Positions 6,694 to 14,158 are shown, numbered from the stretch's first letter. The stretch is DNA of 29,180 bases from an uncultured Collinsella sp. (GCA_902496945.1 CABVDE010000025.1:1-29180); one strand, 5' to 3'. The notes: generated by a model not told the origin, from the letters alone. A program made the numbers and translations.

Positions 6694-7959
6694 TTAGATT
6701 CCGAGCGTATCGACCGGAGCGACAACGATGCCTTCGCTAGTTACGTGAGCCGGCATACCAAACCCGATGACGATGAGTTTCGCCGCAGGCGGCCTCTCCC
6801 CGCGATCGACCAGCTTTCGCTCAAGTCGAAGCAGATTTTCCACTGCCTCTGGGACTTGGGGGCTCCCGAGCTTAACCTCAACGGCAACCCACGAGCCGTC
6901 ACGACGATGGACAATCGCGTCGACCTCTAGGTCGTCAGCGTCGTGGTAGTGAGATACGGTCGCATCGCTGGCCGCCGCGTAAACCTTGAGATCGTGCAGC
7001 ACAAGGGATTCGAAGAGCAAGCCAAGGGTCTTCGGATCGGATGACAACGACTCCGGGTCCGCACCGATGAGGGCGACGGCGAGCGATGAGTCCGCAAGGT
7101 GCCGCTTCGCGCCCTGCCGCAACTTCACCGGCGACCTGAGAGCCGGATGCCACGCGGGGACATCGTCGACGATATTGATACGGCGCAGCGCGTCCATGTA
7201 GCCGGTAATCGTATTCTTTGAGACGTCAACGCCCAAATCCCTTTCGATGGACCTCATGCCGGCAAGAGTCGATTCATTGCGTGCAAGCGACGAGAGCAAG
7301 GCCCTTACCTTAACCGGGTCGCGTTTCACTCCATCCGCCCTCGAAACGTCAGACTCGCAAACACCGTCAATATAGGCGGCGGCTATCCGCATTGCGTCGG
7401 CAGTTGTCTTACCGACCGCTTGGGGCCAACCGCCGCGGCAGAGCAAATCCGCGATACCGGCGATACCGGCGATGGATCCGAGTGACGCCGCAACGGAATC
7501 GCCATCGAGCAGCGCACCAAGCGAGACCGCTCCCGACGAAATACCGAGCTCGAAAAGCGTCATGGTATCCATCCGCAAACGGGCGATTCGACCCACACCG
7601 CTGTGCATCGGCTGGTTCTCGGCTCGCGGCGTCGCAGATCCGGTGAGAATGAACTGTCCTGGTTCCCCTCCCCTGGCATCGCATTCGAATCGCACGGCAT
7701 CCCATAGCTTCGGTTCCTCCTGCCATTCGTCGACAAGCCTCGGGGTCGGTCCGACAATTGCCTGGGCCGGATCGAGACGAGCGAGCTGGAGGGCCGCAAA
7801 ACCGCCAGATGGGTCGGAGAGAGATAACGATGACTCGGCAAATCTCTGGGCTGTCGTTGTCTTTCCACACCATTTCGGCCCCTGAATGAGCACGGCACCG
7901 AAAATGCCAAGGTCGCGCTCGACCAAGCAGTCGACGCACCGTCCTATATACCTATCCAT
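6694..7959 (-). CDS. AAA-family ATPase with DUF4143 domain
   Basis: 421 residues. The N-terminal AAA_14-type ATPase shows Walker A QGPKWCGKTTTAQ, a Walker B-like RLVDEWQE and sensor-like FILTGSATP. The C-terminal DUF4143 part carries LLFESLVLHDLKVYA and a PD-(D/E)XK-like core, LEVDAIV then WVAVEVKLG. Proteins of this architecture are common accessory ATPases in gut bacteria; their biological role is not established. The ATG at 7959 is chosen because GGAGGG lies 7 bases upstream, against a TTG five codons earlier. It is single and runs opposite to the ABC unit. Its promoter region carries four 23-base direct repeats, which suggests tight or self-control. Confidence 0.85.
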   Translation of the reverse strand: MDRYIGRCVDCLVERDLGIFGAVLIQGPKWCGKTTTAQRFAESSLSLSDPSGGFAALQLARLDPAQAIVGPTPRLVDEWQEEPKLWDAVRFECDARGGEPGQFILTGSATPRAENQPMHSGVGRIARLRMDTMTLFELGISSGAVSLGALLDGDSVAASLGSIAGIAGIADLLCRGGWPQAVGKTTADAMRIAAAYIDGVCESDVSRADGVKRDPVKVRALLSSLARNESTLAGMRSIERDLGVDVSKNTITGYMDALRRINIVDDVPAWHPALRSPVKLRQGAKRHLADSSLAVALIGADPESLSSDPKTLGLLFESLVLHDLKVYAAASDATVSHYHDADDLEVDAIVHRRDGSWVAVEVKLGSPQVPEAVENLLRLERKLVDRGERPPAAKLIVIGFGMPAHVTSEGIVVAPVDTLGI

Positions 7960-7987
7960 CGCCTTTCCCTCCAATCATCCACTTGAA

Positions 7988-8018
7988 ATTATACTGTCTA
8001 TCTGCGTCGTTGGGACAA
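7988..8018 (-). promoter_or_regulatory. Candidate promoter of the DUF4143 ATPase gene
   Basis: On the minus strand a perfect TATAAT (7988-7993) lies 19 bases from TTGTCC (8013-8018). The -35 element falls inside the first 23-base repeat, so a protein bound to the repeats would cover the promoter. The leader to the ATG at 7959 is about 22 bases. Confidence 0.55.
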
Positions 8019-8090
8019 ATAACGATGACTTATTGGGACAAATAACGATGACTTATTGGGACGATTGACGATTGTTCGTTGGGACGATTT
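8010..8090. repeat. 23-base direct repeats upstream of the ATPase gene
   Basis: Units start at 8010, 8033, 8056 and 8079, each with TTGGGAC. Units 1 and 2 are identical over 23 bases (TTGGGACAAATAACGATG plus ACTTA). Unit 3 is divergent (TTGGGACGATTGACGATT), and unit 4 is partial. A 23-base period places sites on nearly the same DNA face, as expected for an operator array. Confidence 0.8.
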
Positions 8091-8119
8091 CATTTTTTCT
8101 AAGGCACCAATCAACAGCC

Positions 8120-8165
8120 GTGACCATATGACTGTGCGCACATGTCAGCATAGTCATATGGTCAC
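8120..8165. repeat. 18-bp inverted repeat, one mismatch
   Basis: GTGACCATATGACTGTGC (8120-8137) pairs with GCATAGTCATATGGTCAC (8148-8165) with one mismatched position. It lies in the stretch between the ATPase promoter and the 3' end of the minus-strand cassette. An imperfect GC-rich structure near 8224-8267 (GACCG, CCGGG and their complements) could act as the cassette's terminator; evidence for that is weak. Confidence 0.65.
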
Positions 8166-8300
8166 ATATTTGCAGCCGCGATTATGCTGCGACAACTCAA
8201 CCGTTAGCGCTTATTAAACAGCCGACCGAGCGACCCGGGCAATCTGGTCCCGGCTCCCCCGGTCGTATTCCTACGATATCGTCCCTAAATCACCAATGTG

Positions 8301-8540
8301 TCAGACAAAGAATGAGGCAATGGCTATGATCACGCCTACGGCAGATGCAACGACTGCGCCTTTTTTCCTCTCCTTTAGTCCGACGAATAGGGTTGCCGTA
8401 AAGTAAAGGGCGGAAATGCAGGCTATGGCAAGCGAAACGAGTTCCTTGGGCGCTTTCAGCAAAAGGTCGCTAGCAAAGAGTAATGCAAGCAGGGCAAAGC
8501 CGATTGTGTTCAAGTATCTCGATTGATTTTGCGACAACAT
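8301..8540 (-). CDS. Small membrane protein, 79 residues
   Basis: Three probable membrane segments: near residues 10-27 (LNTIGFALLALLFASDLLL), 32-54 (ELVSLAIACISALYFTATLF) and 62-79 (AVVASAVGVIIAIASFFV), with KERKKG between the last two. Family not recognised. Its ATG follows the stop of the exported-peptide gene by 12 bases, and AAGGAAG lies in that gap, so translation is tightly coupled. By position, last in a cassette with an exported peptide and a thioredoxin-like protein, it could be an immunity protein; that is inference only. The reading frame is intact, unlike its two upstream partners. Confidence 0.65.
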   Translation of the reverse strand: MLSQNQSRYLNTIGFALLALLFASDLLLKAPKELVSLAIACISALYFTATLFVGLKERKKGAVVASAVGVIIAIASFFV

Positions 8541-8552
8541 GGCAACTTCCTT

Positions 8553-8958
8553 TCAGAACATGCAAGTGAAAAGTCGGTACGATGTCATTGCGGTTGCAAA
8601 CAAGCCGCCGCCAGGACCGGTTGTCACGAGACCGGCGATAACTTCAGCGGTGCCAGCAAGGTAGGGATCGCGCAGGCAAGCCTCCTCCTTCGCGTTCAGC
8701 TTGACCTTGTGAGGGACGGGGCGGTTATTTGCAGATCCGTGAGAATCGCACCACGCCTTGGAATATGAATCCGCGCAGCGCCCGCGCTCAAAAAAGGGAT
8801 ATATCGTAATTTTCGTCGTAATTGACTCCGACGTGGATATCGCTGCTCTCGGCGGGAGATCCCTCGTCGGCATGGGCTGCCGCAACGGGCACAAATGGTG
8901 TCATGACAAGGGAGGGGCAAAGAGCTGCTGAGACGATGGAGGGCAGGCATTTCTTCAT
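8553..8958 (-). pseudogene. Exported cysteine-containing peptide gene, frameshifted
   Basis: The ATG at 8958 has AAGGAG 6 bases upstream and encodes a signal peptide (MKKCLPSIVSAALCPSLVMT, then PFVPVAAAHADEG; likely cleavage after AHA or ADA). The frame stops after 56 residues at TGA 8788-8790, in CTTTTTTGA. A +1 shift there leads into 78 further residues, from ERGRCADSYSKAWCDSHG to AGLVTTGPGGGLFATAMTS and YRLFTCMF, ending at 8553. That second frame ends exactly where coupling to the next gene is expected, so it is almost surely the original 3' half. The joined product would have 134 residues, with four cysteines after the signal and a glycine-rich hydrophobic tail. It looks like a secreted antimicrobial-type peptide precursor, but no family was recognised. 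An indel in the six-base homopolymer is the likeliest cause. Confidence 0.65.
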
Positions 8959-9014
8959 GGCTGGCTCCTTAATCTGGCCTTTGATAGTTACTCGATGTCG
9001 CCTCCTTCAGCTTT

Positions 9015-9527
9015 CTATCCGTTGTATTCGGCGTATTTCTTTAATAAGGCAAGAGGTTCTTCCTCTCCTTCGGATAAGCCGATGATGTTTCCTTGATCAT
9101 CCAGTATGAATACGGACGGAATATGCTCAAGTTCATATTGGTCATACACAGCCTTATCTTAATCTATGTATATGGGAGAGTCTCCTTCATGGACCGAGGC
9201 TTCTTCAATTGTGCTGTCCTCGGAAACAGTGAAAAGGTTCTTCCTTAAGGCTGCGAAATTATCAAGCTGTTGCATATCTTCTATGAGAGATTCGCAGTGC
9301 TGACACCACGATGCCCAGAACATCAAGATGTTTTCCTCATTAGGTTTTAGCTTGTCAAAATAATTGACGTTTCGGCCGAGGCTGAAATCTTGGCCCTTTT
9401 TAATGGACAAAGATGAGGAATAAGCATCGTGTTGCGGTTTGATATTGACGGCGATTAAGGCGGCGAAACACGTCAGGGTCGCCAAAGTCAGTAAGGCGAT
9501 AACGCATTTTCTCGGTTTCCAGCTCAT
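9015..9527 (-). pseudogene. Membrane-anchored thioredoxin-like (TlpA-type) gene, nonsense-broken
   Basis: From the ATG at 9527 (GAGGG about 7 bases upstream) comes an N-terminal membrane anchor (CVIALLTLATLTCFAALIAV), then a thioredoxin fold with active site FWASWCQHC. Codon 123 is TAA (9159-9161). Beyond it the same frame continues without a shift as DKAVYDQYELEHIPSVFILD and DQGNIIG, with the cis-proline motif IPS, to TAG at 9015-9017. The intact protein would have had about 170 residues, normal for this family. The stop removes the cis-proline strand, so the product is probably inactive. It precedes the exported-peptide gene by 56 bases on the same strand; its natural job would be forming or editing disulfides in that peptide. 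Confidence 0.8.
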
Positions 9528-9555
9528 GACCGATCCCTCTCTCATGGTGAAACGC

Positions 9556-9613
9556 ATAGGTTTTGGAAGTTCGCGAAGCCCACTTCCAAAACCTATACCA
9601 ACCGCCCCGGCCC
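9556..9613. repeat. Shared-loop hairpin plus dispersed motif copy 2
   Basis: Arms 9556-9570 and 9582-9596 are perfect 15-bp complements with loop TCGCGAAGCCC (9571-9581), identical to the loop at 1943-1953. The right arm overlaps the minus-strand copy (9587-9613) of the 27-nt motif found at 2102-2128. It lies just upstream of the thioredoxin-like gene, between that gene and any promoter. Confidence 0.8.
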
Positions 9614-9732
9614 TCGCCCGTATTGCCCCGCTGGGCGAGCCATAGACGCCACGCACCGATGTGCTAAAGCGATGGCTTGAAATTGGTGCTATATTCAACT
9701 TGAGTTGTTTAATACTAGTACGGAAGGCTGAT

Positions 9733-10224
9733 ATGGGGCTGTTCAAGAAGAAAAACCCGCAGGATGCCTTTGATCCCGATGTGTTTACCATCACGGATAC
9801 GATTTTGGACCCACCGCGGTTTACACTTTTGCCGGCTATCTACCAGGACGCCACGCGCCGCAAGTGGGCCGTGCATCAGCGCGGCGGCGAGCCGAAGATT
9901 TTTGACTATGCGGACGTGCTGCAGTGCGAGATTGTCGAGACCGGAAATCCCGAGGATGTGCCGGAGCTTAGCAATCGCGAACTAGCTCAGCAGATTTTGA
10001 TTAATCCAGCTCAGGCTACCAAAAACAACGCTGCCAAGCGTAATATGTGCCTTGGTATGGGTGTCATCGTTGCCGTGCAAACCGGCGAGGATGAGATTTC
10101 GAAGCTTGAGATTCCGGTGACCGCGGGCGAAGTCAAGCGAGACTCCGGCCTATATCGGTCGTATCGCAACGTTGCGGAGCAGATCAAAGAAGCCTTCGAC
10201 GCCATGGGGCGTCCGGAGCAATGA
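9733..10224 (+). CDS. Hypothetical protein, 163 residues
   Basis: Starts MGLFKKKNPQDAFDPDVFTI; soluble, with no signal peptide and no membrane segment. The central part (RKWAVHQRGGEPKIFDYADV, then LQCEIVE) reads like a small beta-rich domain of the kind that follows a zinc ribbon in some proteins of unknown function, but there is no CxxC here. Family not assigned. The ATG at 9733 is preferred over upstream in-frame starts because GGAAGG lies nearby and the lysine-rich start looks natural. It is followed after 35 bases by the first GntR gene, so all three genes may share a transcript. Confidence 0.65.
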   Translation: MGLFKKKNPQDAFDPDVFTITDTILDPPRFTLLPAIYQDATRRKWAVHQRGGEPKIFDYADVLQCEIVETGNPEDVPELSNRELAQQILINPAQATKNNAAKRNMCLGMGVIVAVQTGEDEISKLEIPVTAGEVKRDSGLYRSYRNVAEQIKEAFDAMGRPEQ

Positions 10225-10259
10225 TGCCCGCAGCATCAAGCGGTTGAGGAGCCTTGCCC

Positions 10260-11027
10260 ATGTCGAGTGAACCATATGCGATTCCGCCCAAAGATCGCGC
10301 CTTTGAGGGCATTCTTTGGTATATCAAACATTATGACCTGCAGGGTGGTGACCGGCTGCCCGCCGAGCGTGTGCTCTGTGAAGAGCTGGGCGTGTCACGC
10401 ACGGCGTTGCGCGCTGCGATCACGCGTCTGATTTCGTGCGGAACTTTGGAAAGCCGCCGCGGTTCGGGCACCTATGTGTGTCCTCCCAAACCGCTGAACA
10501 TCTTTCAGGAAACATGGAACTATACGCAGGCGGTGGAGAGGGTTGGCTCAAAGTCGACCGCGCGCCTGGTTTGGTCCAAGATCGTGTACGCCGATATCGA
10601 TTTGGCCCAAAAAGCCCAGATCGACCTGGGCACGCCGCTCTTCTGCATTCGACGTGTGCGCGTGGTTAATGGTTCCCCGGCGTCGATTGAGACGGCTCAC
10701 GTCAACCTTTCTTTGTGCCCCTCGCTTCCCGATCACGATTTTGAGCAGGAAAGCCTCTACGACGTTTTGCTCAAAGAGGGGAATGTCCATGTGGCGCACG
10801 GCAAGGAGTATATTTCCATCAGCCGTCTGAACGCCGATGAGGCCAAGTTGCTGGGTACCCAGGAGGGCACGCCGGTGTTTTACAAAGCTTCGCACGAGCG
10901 TGACGAGAACGATGGCTTTGTCGAGTATTGCAAGTCCGTGATTCTGCCGACCAAGTATCGTTTTGCCGATAACGGCGAGGCGGACGGCGTTGCGACGAAG
11001 GTGGGTGTCGAATGGCTGATGCAGTAG
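10260..11027 (+). CDS. GntR-family regulator with UTRA domain (first)
   Basis: 255 residues. The N-terminal winged helix covers about residues 12-75 (GGDRLPAERVLCEELGVSRT, then ALRAAITRL, then the wing SRRGSGTYV). A UTRA effector domain follows, about 95-240 (LGTPLFCIRRVRVVNGSPAS, then YKASHERDE). This is the HutC/FrlR/NagR type, which usually binds a phosphorylated sugar or amino-sugar derivative. The ATG at 10260 has GAGGAG 8 bases upstream; an in-frame TTG two codons earlier is less likely. The 3' end overlaps the next regulator gene by 16 bases. With two regulators just upstream of a PTS locus whose promoters all carry paired GGTATYAA sites, one or both probably repress it until the substrate appears. 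Confidence 0.9.
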   Translation: MSSEPYAIPPKDRAFEGILWYIKHYDLQGGDRLPAERVLCEELGVSRTALRAAITRLISCGTLESRRGSGTYVCPPKPLNIFQETWNYTQAVERVGSKSTARLVWSKIVYADIDLAQKAQIDLGTPLFCIRRVRVVNGSPASIETAHVNLSLCPSLPDHDFEQESLYDVLLKEGNVHVAHGKEYISISRLNADEAKLLGTQEGTPVFYKASHERDENDGFVEYCKSVILPTKYRFADNGEADGVATKVGVEWLMQ

Positions 11028-11725
11028 AAGACTTGCCGGTTTACAAGCAAATTCGCCGCTGCATTGCGGAGCGAATTGAGCGCGGCGACTATCCGACGGG
11101 CTCGATGATTCCGTCCGAAAACGAGCTGGCCGAGGAGTTTGGCACGACGCGCCTGACAATCCGAAGCGCCATGGACGAGCTAGTCAAAAGTGGCCAGATT
11201 CGTCGGGTACAGGGCAAGGGCGCCTTTGTGGGACACAAGTGGTTTGACGAGCACGAACGCAAGGGCGGCTTCCGTCAGTCGGTTCTGGCGTCGGGTGCGA
11301 CGCCGTCGGTGCGCATCCTGGCGCGCTCCAAACGCTACGCCGGCCCGTATTACGCCGACCTGTTTGACATCGCCGAGGACGATCTGCTTTACTCGGTGCG
11401 CCGTCTCAACTGCATTGATGGTGAGCCCGTATCGATCGAGATGACGCTGATTCCGTGTCTGCTGTTTCCGGGCATCGAAGACGTGGACATTTCGGTCTTC
11501 AGCCTGTTCGAGACCTATGACATGTTGGGGCGCAAGCCGGACAAGTCGATTGAGAAACTCGATATTGAAGCGCTGGGCGCACGCGATGCGAGTTTGCTCA
11601 ATCTTGAGCCGGGCGATCTGGCGCTCGTACTGGAATGCCTGACCTATGACTCGAGTGGGCAGCCGATTGAGCATGCCAAGTCTTTTAACCGCGGCGATGC
11701 CGGCGGATATACCTACAACTATTAG
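11012..11725 (+). CDS. GntR-family regulator with UTRA domain (second)
   Basis: 237 residues. Winged helix at about 8-72 (PSENELAEEFGTTRLTIRSA, then wing RRVQGKGAFV) and UTRA domain at about 90-230 (LLYSVRRLNCIDGEPVSIEM). It starts inside the 3' end of the first regulator gene in another frame (16-base overlap), a sign of translational coupling. The two regulators differ clearly in sequence, so this is an old pair and not a recent duplication. Either they form a heteromeric regulator, or each senses a different intermediate of the PTS-fed pathway. A terminator follows at once. Confidence 0.92.
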   Translation: MADAVEDLPVYKQIRRCIAERIERGDYPTGSMIPSENELAEEFGTTRLTIRSAMDELVKSGQIRRVQGKGAFVGHKWFDEHERKGGFRQSVLASGATPSVRILARSKRYAGPYYADLFDIAEDDLLYSVRRLNCIDGEPVSIEMTLIPCLLFPGIEDVDISVFSLFETYDMLGRKPDKSIEKLDIEALGARDASLLNLEPGDLALVLECLTYDSSGQPIEHAKSFNRGDAGGYTYNY

Positions 11726-11732
11726 CGTTTAG

Positions 11733-11768
11733 AGCATCCTCGTGCACGGCGGGGTGCTCATTTTTTTA
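11733..11768 (+). terminator. Intrinsic terminator after the regulator pair
   Basis: GAGCATCC pairs with GGGGTGCTC (one wobble) around TCGTGCACGGC, and ATTTTTTT follows. Confidence 0.85.
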
Positions 11769-11842
11769 CGGACATGTGTCGCATGACCGATGAGCGGCAA
11801 AAACTGACCGTCTACCGAGATGGGAGGACGAAATCAAAAAAT

Positions 11843-11886
11843 CGGTATTAAAAACGGCTAACCTGTAATCGTTCACTGGTATTAAG
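11843..11886 (+). promoter_or_regulatory. Promoter with paired GGTATTAA sites, unit 1
   Basis: CGGTATTAAAAAC (GGTATTAA from 11844) and TGGTATTAAGAAC (from 11878) lie 34 bases apart. A weak -10 (TGTAAT, 11864-11869) falls between them. Similar pairs occur upstream of the other two PTS-locus units, which marks them as operators, most likely for the GntR/UTRA proteins. Confidence 0.65.
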
Positions 11887-12001
11887 AACCTTTGAATTGT
11901 TGAGCTTGGGGCCAAGATGTCCACAAGGTTAAGCGGCGCGACGGGGCGGCAAGCCCGGCCAGTCCGTGCGACAATTCGAACTGCTCGTGAAAGGAGCGGG
12001 A

Positions 12002-13063
12002 ATGAAGGAGACCGAGAAGATCGAGATCATGCACTTCGACCAGGAGGGCTACCTCGAGGACGGCAGGAACGTCTACGAGGCCGGCAAGAGGATGACCGCC
12101 CTGGCCGACCGCGTGCACGAGGAGGGCTACGACGCCGTCTTCCTGATGGGCGTCGGCGGCACCTGGGACGAGTTCATGCAGCTCGAGTACCTCATGAACA
12201 AGTTCGGCGACCGCGACCTCGAGGTCTACCTGATCCACGCCGCCGAGTGGAACGTCATGGGCCACAAGCGCATGACCGACAAGTCCGTCGTGCTGACCGC
12301 CTCCGAGTCCGGCACCACCCCCGAGGTCCTCGAGGCCATCGGCAAGATGAGGGAGATGGGCGTGCGCGTCTTCGCCATGACCAACCCCGAGGGCAAGATC
12401 GGGCAGGCCGTGGGCGCCGAGAACTGCGTCATGATGGCCTCCGACCACGGCGCCGGCGGCTGCGAGAAGGGCTACTACCTCGCCGACTGCTTCGGCCTGC
12501 GCCTGCTCAACCGCCGCGGCTGCTTCCCCAAGTTCGACCTGTTCATCGAGCAGACGAAGGACGTCTGGAAGGACATGCTCGACATCCGCAAGCGCTTCGA
12601 GCCGCGCGCCGAGGAGCTCGCCAGGAAGTACGCGCTTGCCGACTACACCATGTTCATCGGCTCGGGGGCCCTCTGGGGCGAGACCATCCTGTACTCCATG
12701 TGCCTGCTCGAGGAGATGCAGTGGAAGCGCATCCGCCACATCACCTCGCATGACTTCTTCCACGGCACCCTCGAGCTGCTCGAGCCCGGCGTCCCGGTGT
12801 TCCTGTTCATGGGCGAGGACGAGTGCCGCGCCCTGGACGAGCGCGTCCGCGCCTTCCTCACCAGCGGCGTGACCGGCGACGAGGACTACGTCATCATCGA
12901 CACCGCCGAGTACGCGATCCCGGGCCTGGACGACGACTTCCGCGTCATCGTGTCGCCGTGGATCCTGTCCGTGCTGACCACCGACCGCCTCTCGCGCAAC
13001 TACGAGCTGGTCACCAAGCACAACCTCAAGTACCGCCGCTACTACCACCAGTTCGACTACTAA
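12002..13063 (+). CDS. SIS-domain sugar-phosphate deglycase-like protein, copy 1
   Basis: 353 residues with two SIS halves: residues about 35-165 (FLMGVGGTWDEF and the sugar-phosphate loop LTASESGTTPEV) and about 205-340 (FIGSGALWGETI, SHDFFHGTLEL, VFLFMGEDE). This resembles the fructoselysine/glucoselysine 6-phosphate deglycase group (FrlB/GfrF), which splits an Amadori 6-phosphate into glucose 6-phosphate and an amino acid. AAAGGAG sets the ATG at 12002. It starts the unit SIS-EIIA-EIIB. The coding sequence seems identical in every base to the copy at 17151-18212, while flanks differ from the first base outside the ORF. Its codon use (several AGG arginines, almost pure G/C third positions) differs from the PTS genes around it, which suggests separate origin or strong expression selection. 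Exact substrate is unproven. Confidence 0.85.
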   Translation: MKETEKIEIMHFDQEGYLEDGRNVYEAGKRMTALADRVHEEGYDAVFLMGVGGTWDEFMQLEYLMNKFGDRDLEVYLIHAAEWNVMGHKRMTDKSVVLTASESGTTPEVLEAIGKMREMGVRVFAMTNPEGKIGQAVGAENCVMMASDHGAGGCEKGYYLADCFGLRLLNRRGCFPKFDLFIEQTKDVWKDMLDIRKRFEPRAEELARKYALADYTMFIGSGALWGETILYSMCLLEEMQWKRIRHITSHDFFHGTLELLEPGVPVFLFMGEDECRALDERVRAFLTSGVTGDEDYVIIDTAEYAIPGLDDDFRVIVSPWILSVLTTDRLSRNYELVTKHNLKYRRYYHQFDY

Positions 13064-13084
13064 TTCTATTTGGGGGAAACCGCA

Positions 13085-13504
13085 ATGAGGCAATACATCT
13101 TTGCCAGCCACGCGCATTTTGCGACCGGCATCAAGGAGAGCACCGAGCTACTCTCGGGCGCGCGCGATAACGTCCACGATCTGTCGATGTTTGTCGACGG
13201 CCGCACCGACGTCGCCGAGGAGGCCGCCAAGCTCCTGGCGACTATCGATCCCGCCGACGATGTGATCGTGTGTACCGACCTGTTTGGCGGCAGCGTCAAC
13301 AACGAGTTCACCAAGATCGTCCAGACGCGCCCCAACACCTACCTGATTGCCAACATGAATCTGCCGCTGCTGATCCAGCTGCTCTTCTCGGACCAGGAGG
13401 CTCCCGCCGACCAGGTTATCCGCGAGATCCTCGCGGCTGACGACACGCGCGTCAAGTTTGTCAACGACCTGCTGACCGATGCGGATGACGAGGAAGAGTT
13501 CTAG
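13085..13504 (+). CDS. PTS mannose-family EIIA component
   Basis: 139 residues, cytoplasmic. The start MRQYIFASHAHFATGIKE places the phosphate-accepting histidine at H9 (SHAHFA), and VIVCTDLFGGSVNNE is the family's conserved region. It takes phosphate from HPr and passes it to the EIIB encoded next. The ATG at 13085 is preceded by GGGGGA; the frame can be extended upstream to a TTG but without a better site. It lies 21 bases behind the SIS gene and 57 before EIIB. An acidic tail (DADDEEEF) is seen at the C-terminus. Confidence 0.92.
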   Translation: MRQYIFASHAHFATGIKESTELLSGARDNVHDLSMFVDGRTDVAEEAAKLLATIDPADDVIVCTDLFGGSVNNEFTKIVQTRPNTYLIANMNLPLLIQLLFSDQEAPADQVIREILAADDTRVKFVNDLLTDADDEEEF

Positions 13505-13561
13505 TCACCGCCTGCTAATAATGGGGCCGGGTTTCCGGCATGAGACCTTTGGGGGTCAATC

Positions 13562-14044
13562 ATGATTCAATTGGTTCGCGTCGACCATCGTCTGCTTCAT
13601 GGCCAGGTGGCCGTCTCTTGGGTCCAGGGCCTGGGCGCCGACTGCATCTTCTGCGTTGGCGACAAGGTTGCCAACGATCCCGTCTGGAAGACCACGCTCA
13701 AGATGGGAAAGCCGGCCAACGCCAAGCTCGTCATCAAGGACATGGAGCACGCCATCGAGGCTATCAACTCCGGTGTCACCGATAAGTACAAGATGATCAT
13801 CTGCGTCGCCAGCATCGCCGAGGCCAAGCAGCTTGTCGAAGGCTGCCCGCAGATTACCTCCATCAACCTGGGCAACACCAAGGCCAAGGATGAGCAGCGT
13901 CCCGATGCCCGTAAGATCTCCCGCCAGATCTTTGTGACTGCTGCCGAGGAAGAGGACATTCGTGAGCTCGTCGGCCGCGGTGTCGAGGTCGAGATTCGCG
14001 CTCTGGCCGACGACCCCAAGGTCGATGCCCTAAGCGCCCTCTAA
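13562..14044 (+). CDS. PTS mannose/fructose/sorbose-family EIIB component
   Basis: 160 residues, cytoplasmic. The phosphorylation site motif RVDHRLLHGQVAVSW is complete, with the active histidine at H13. This domain receives phosphate from EIIA and gives it to the sugar moving through EIIC/EIID. It is preceded by GGGGGTCAATC. It is the last gene of the first PTS unit, since a hairpin and then a new promoter follow. Confidence 0.94.
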   Translation: MIQLVRVDHRLLHGQVAVSWVQGLGADCIFCVGDKVANDPVWKTTLKMGKPANAKLVIKDMEHAIEAINSGVTDKYKMIICVASIAEAKQLVEGCPQITSINLGNTKAKDEQRPDARKISRQIFVTAAEEEDIRELVGRGVEVEIRALADDPKVDALSAL

Positions 14045-14051
14045 TTGAGAA

Positions 14052-14089
14052 CCACGGGCGGCGCGCACGGCGCCGCCCCTATTCGTGGG
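14052..14089 (+). terminator. GC-rich hairpin after EIIB
   Basis: GGGCGGCGC and GCGCCGCCC (14056-14064, 14070-14078) pair perfectly, with an outer CCACG/CGTGG pair. There is no T-run, so it may be a weak or factor-assisted terminator or an mRNA 3' stabiliser. Confidence 0.5.
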
Positions 14090-14158
14090 CGTACCGGATA
14101 AACGCTTTACCCGTTACCCCCATCTACCGTTCACCGGGAGTACACGCCCGTTGAGCGA

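Noticed and set aside
7886..8068. Small plus-strand frame through the 23-base repeats
   Set aside because: Composed of the antisense start of the ATPase gene and the direct repeats; not protein-like.
9159..9794. N-terminal extension of the thioredoxin-like frame to 9794
   Set aside because: The extra 89 residues run through a repeat hairpin and over the opposite gene's start; the ATG at 9527 has a binding site and begins a natural membrane anchor.
11882..13117. 411-residue minus-strand frame opposite SIS copy 1 (and 17064-18308 opposite copy 2)
   Set aside because: Shadow of extreme third-position G/C in the SIS gene; low-complexity Val/Leu/Glu/His-rich sequence, no domain, no ribosome binding site.
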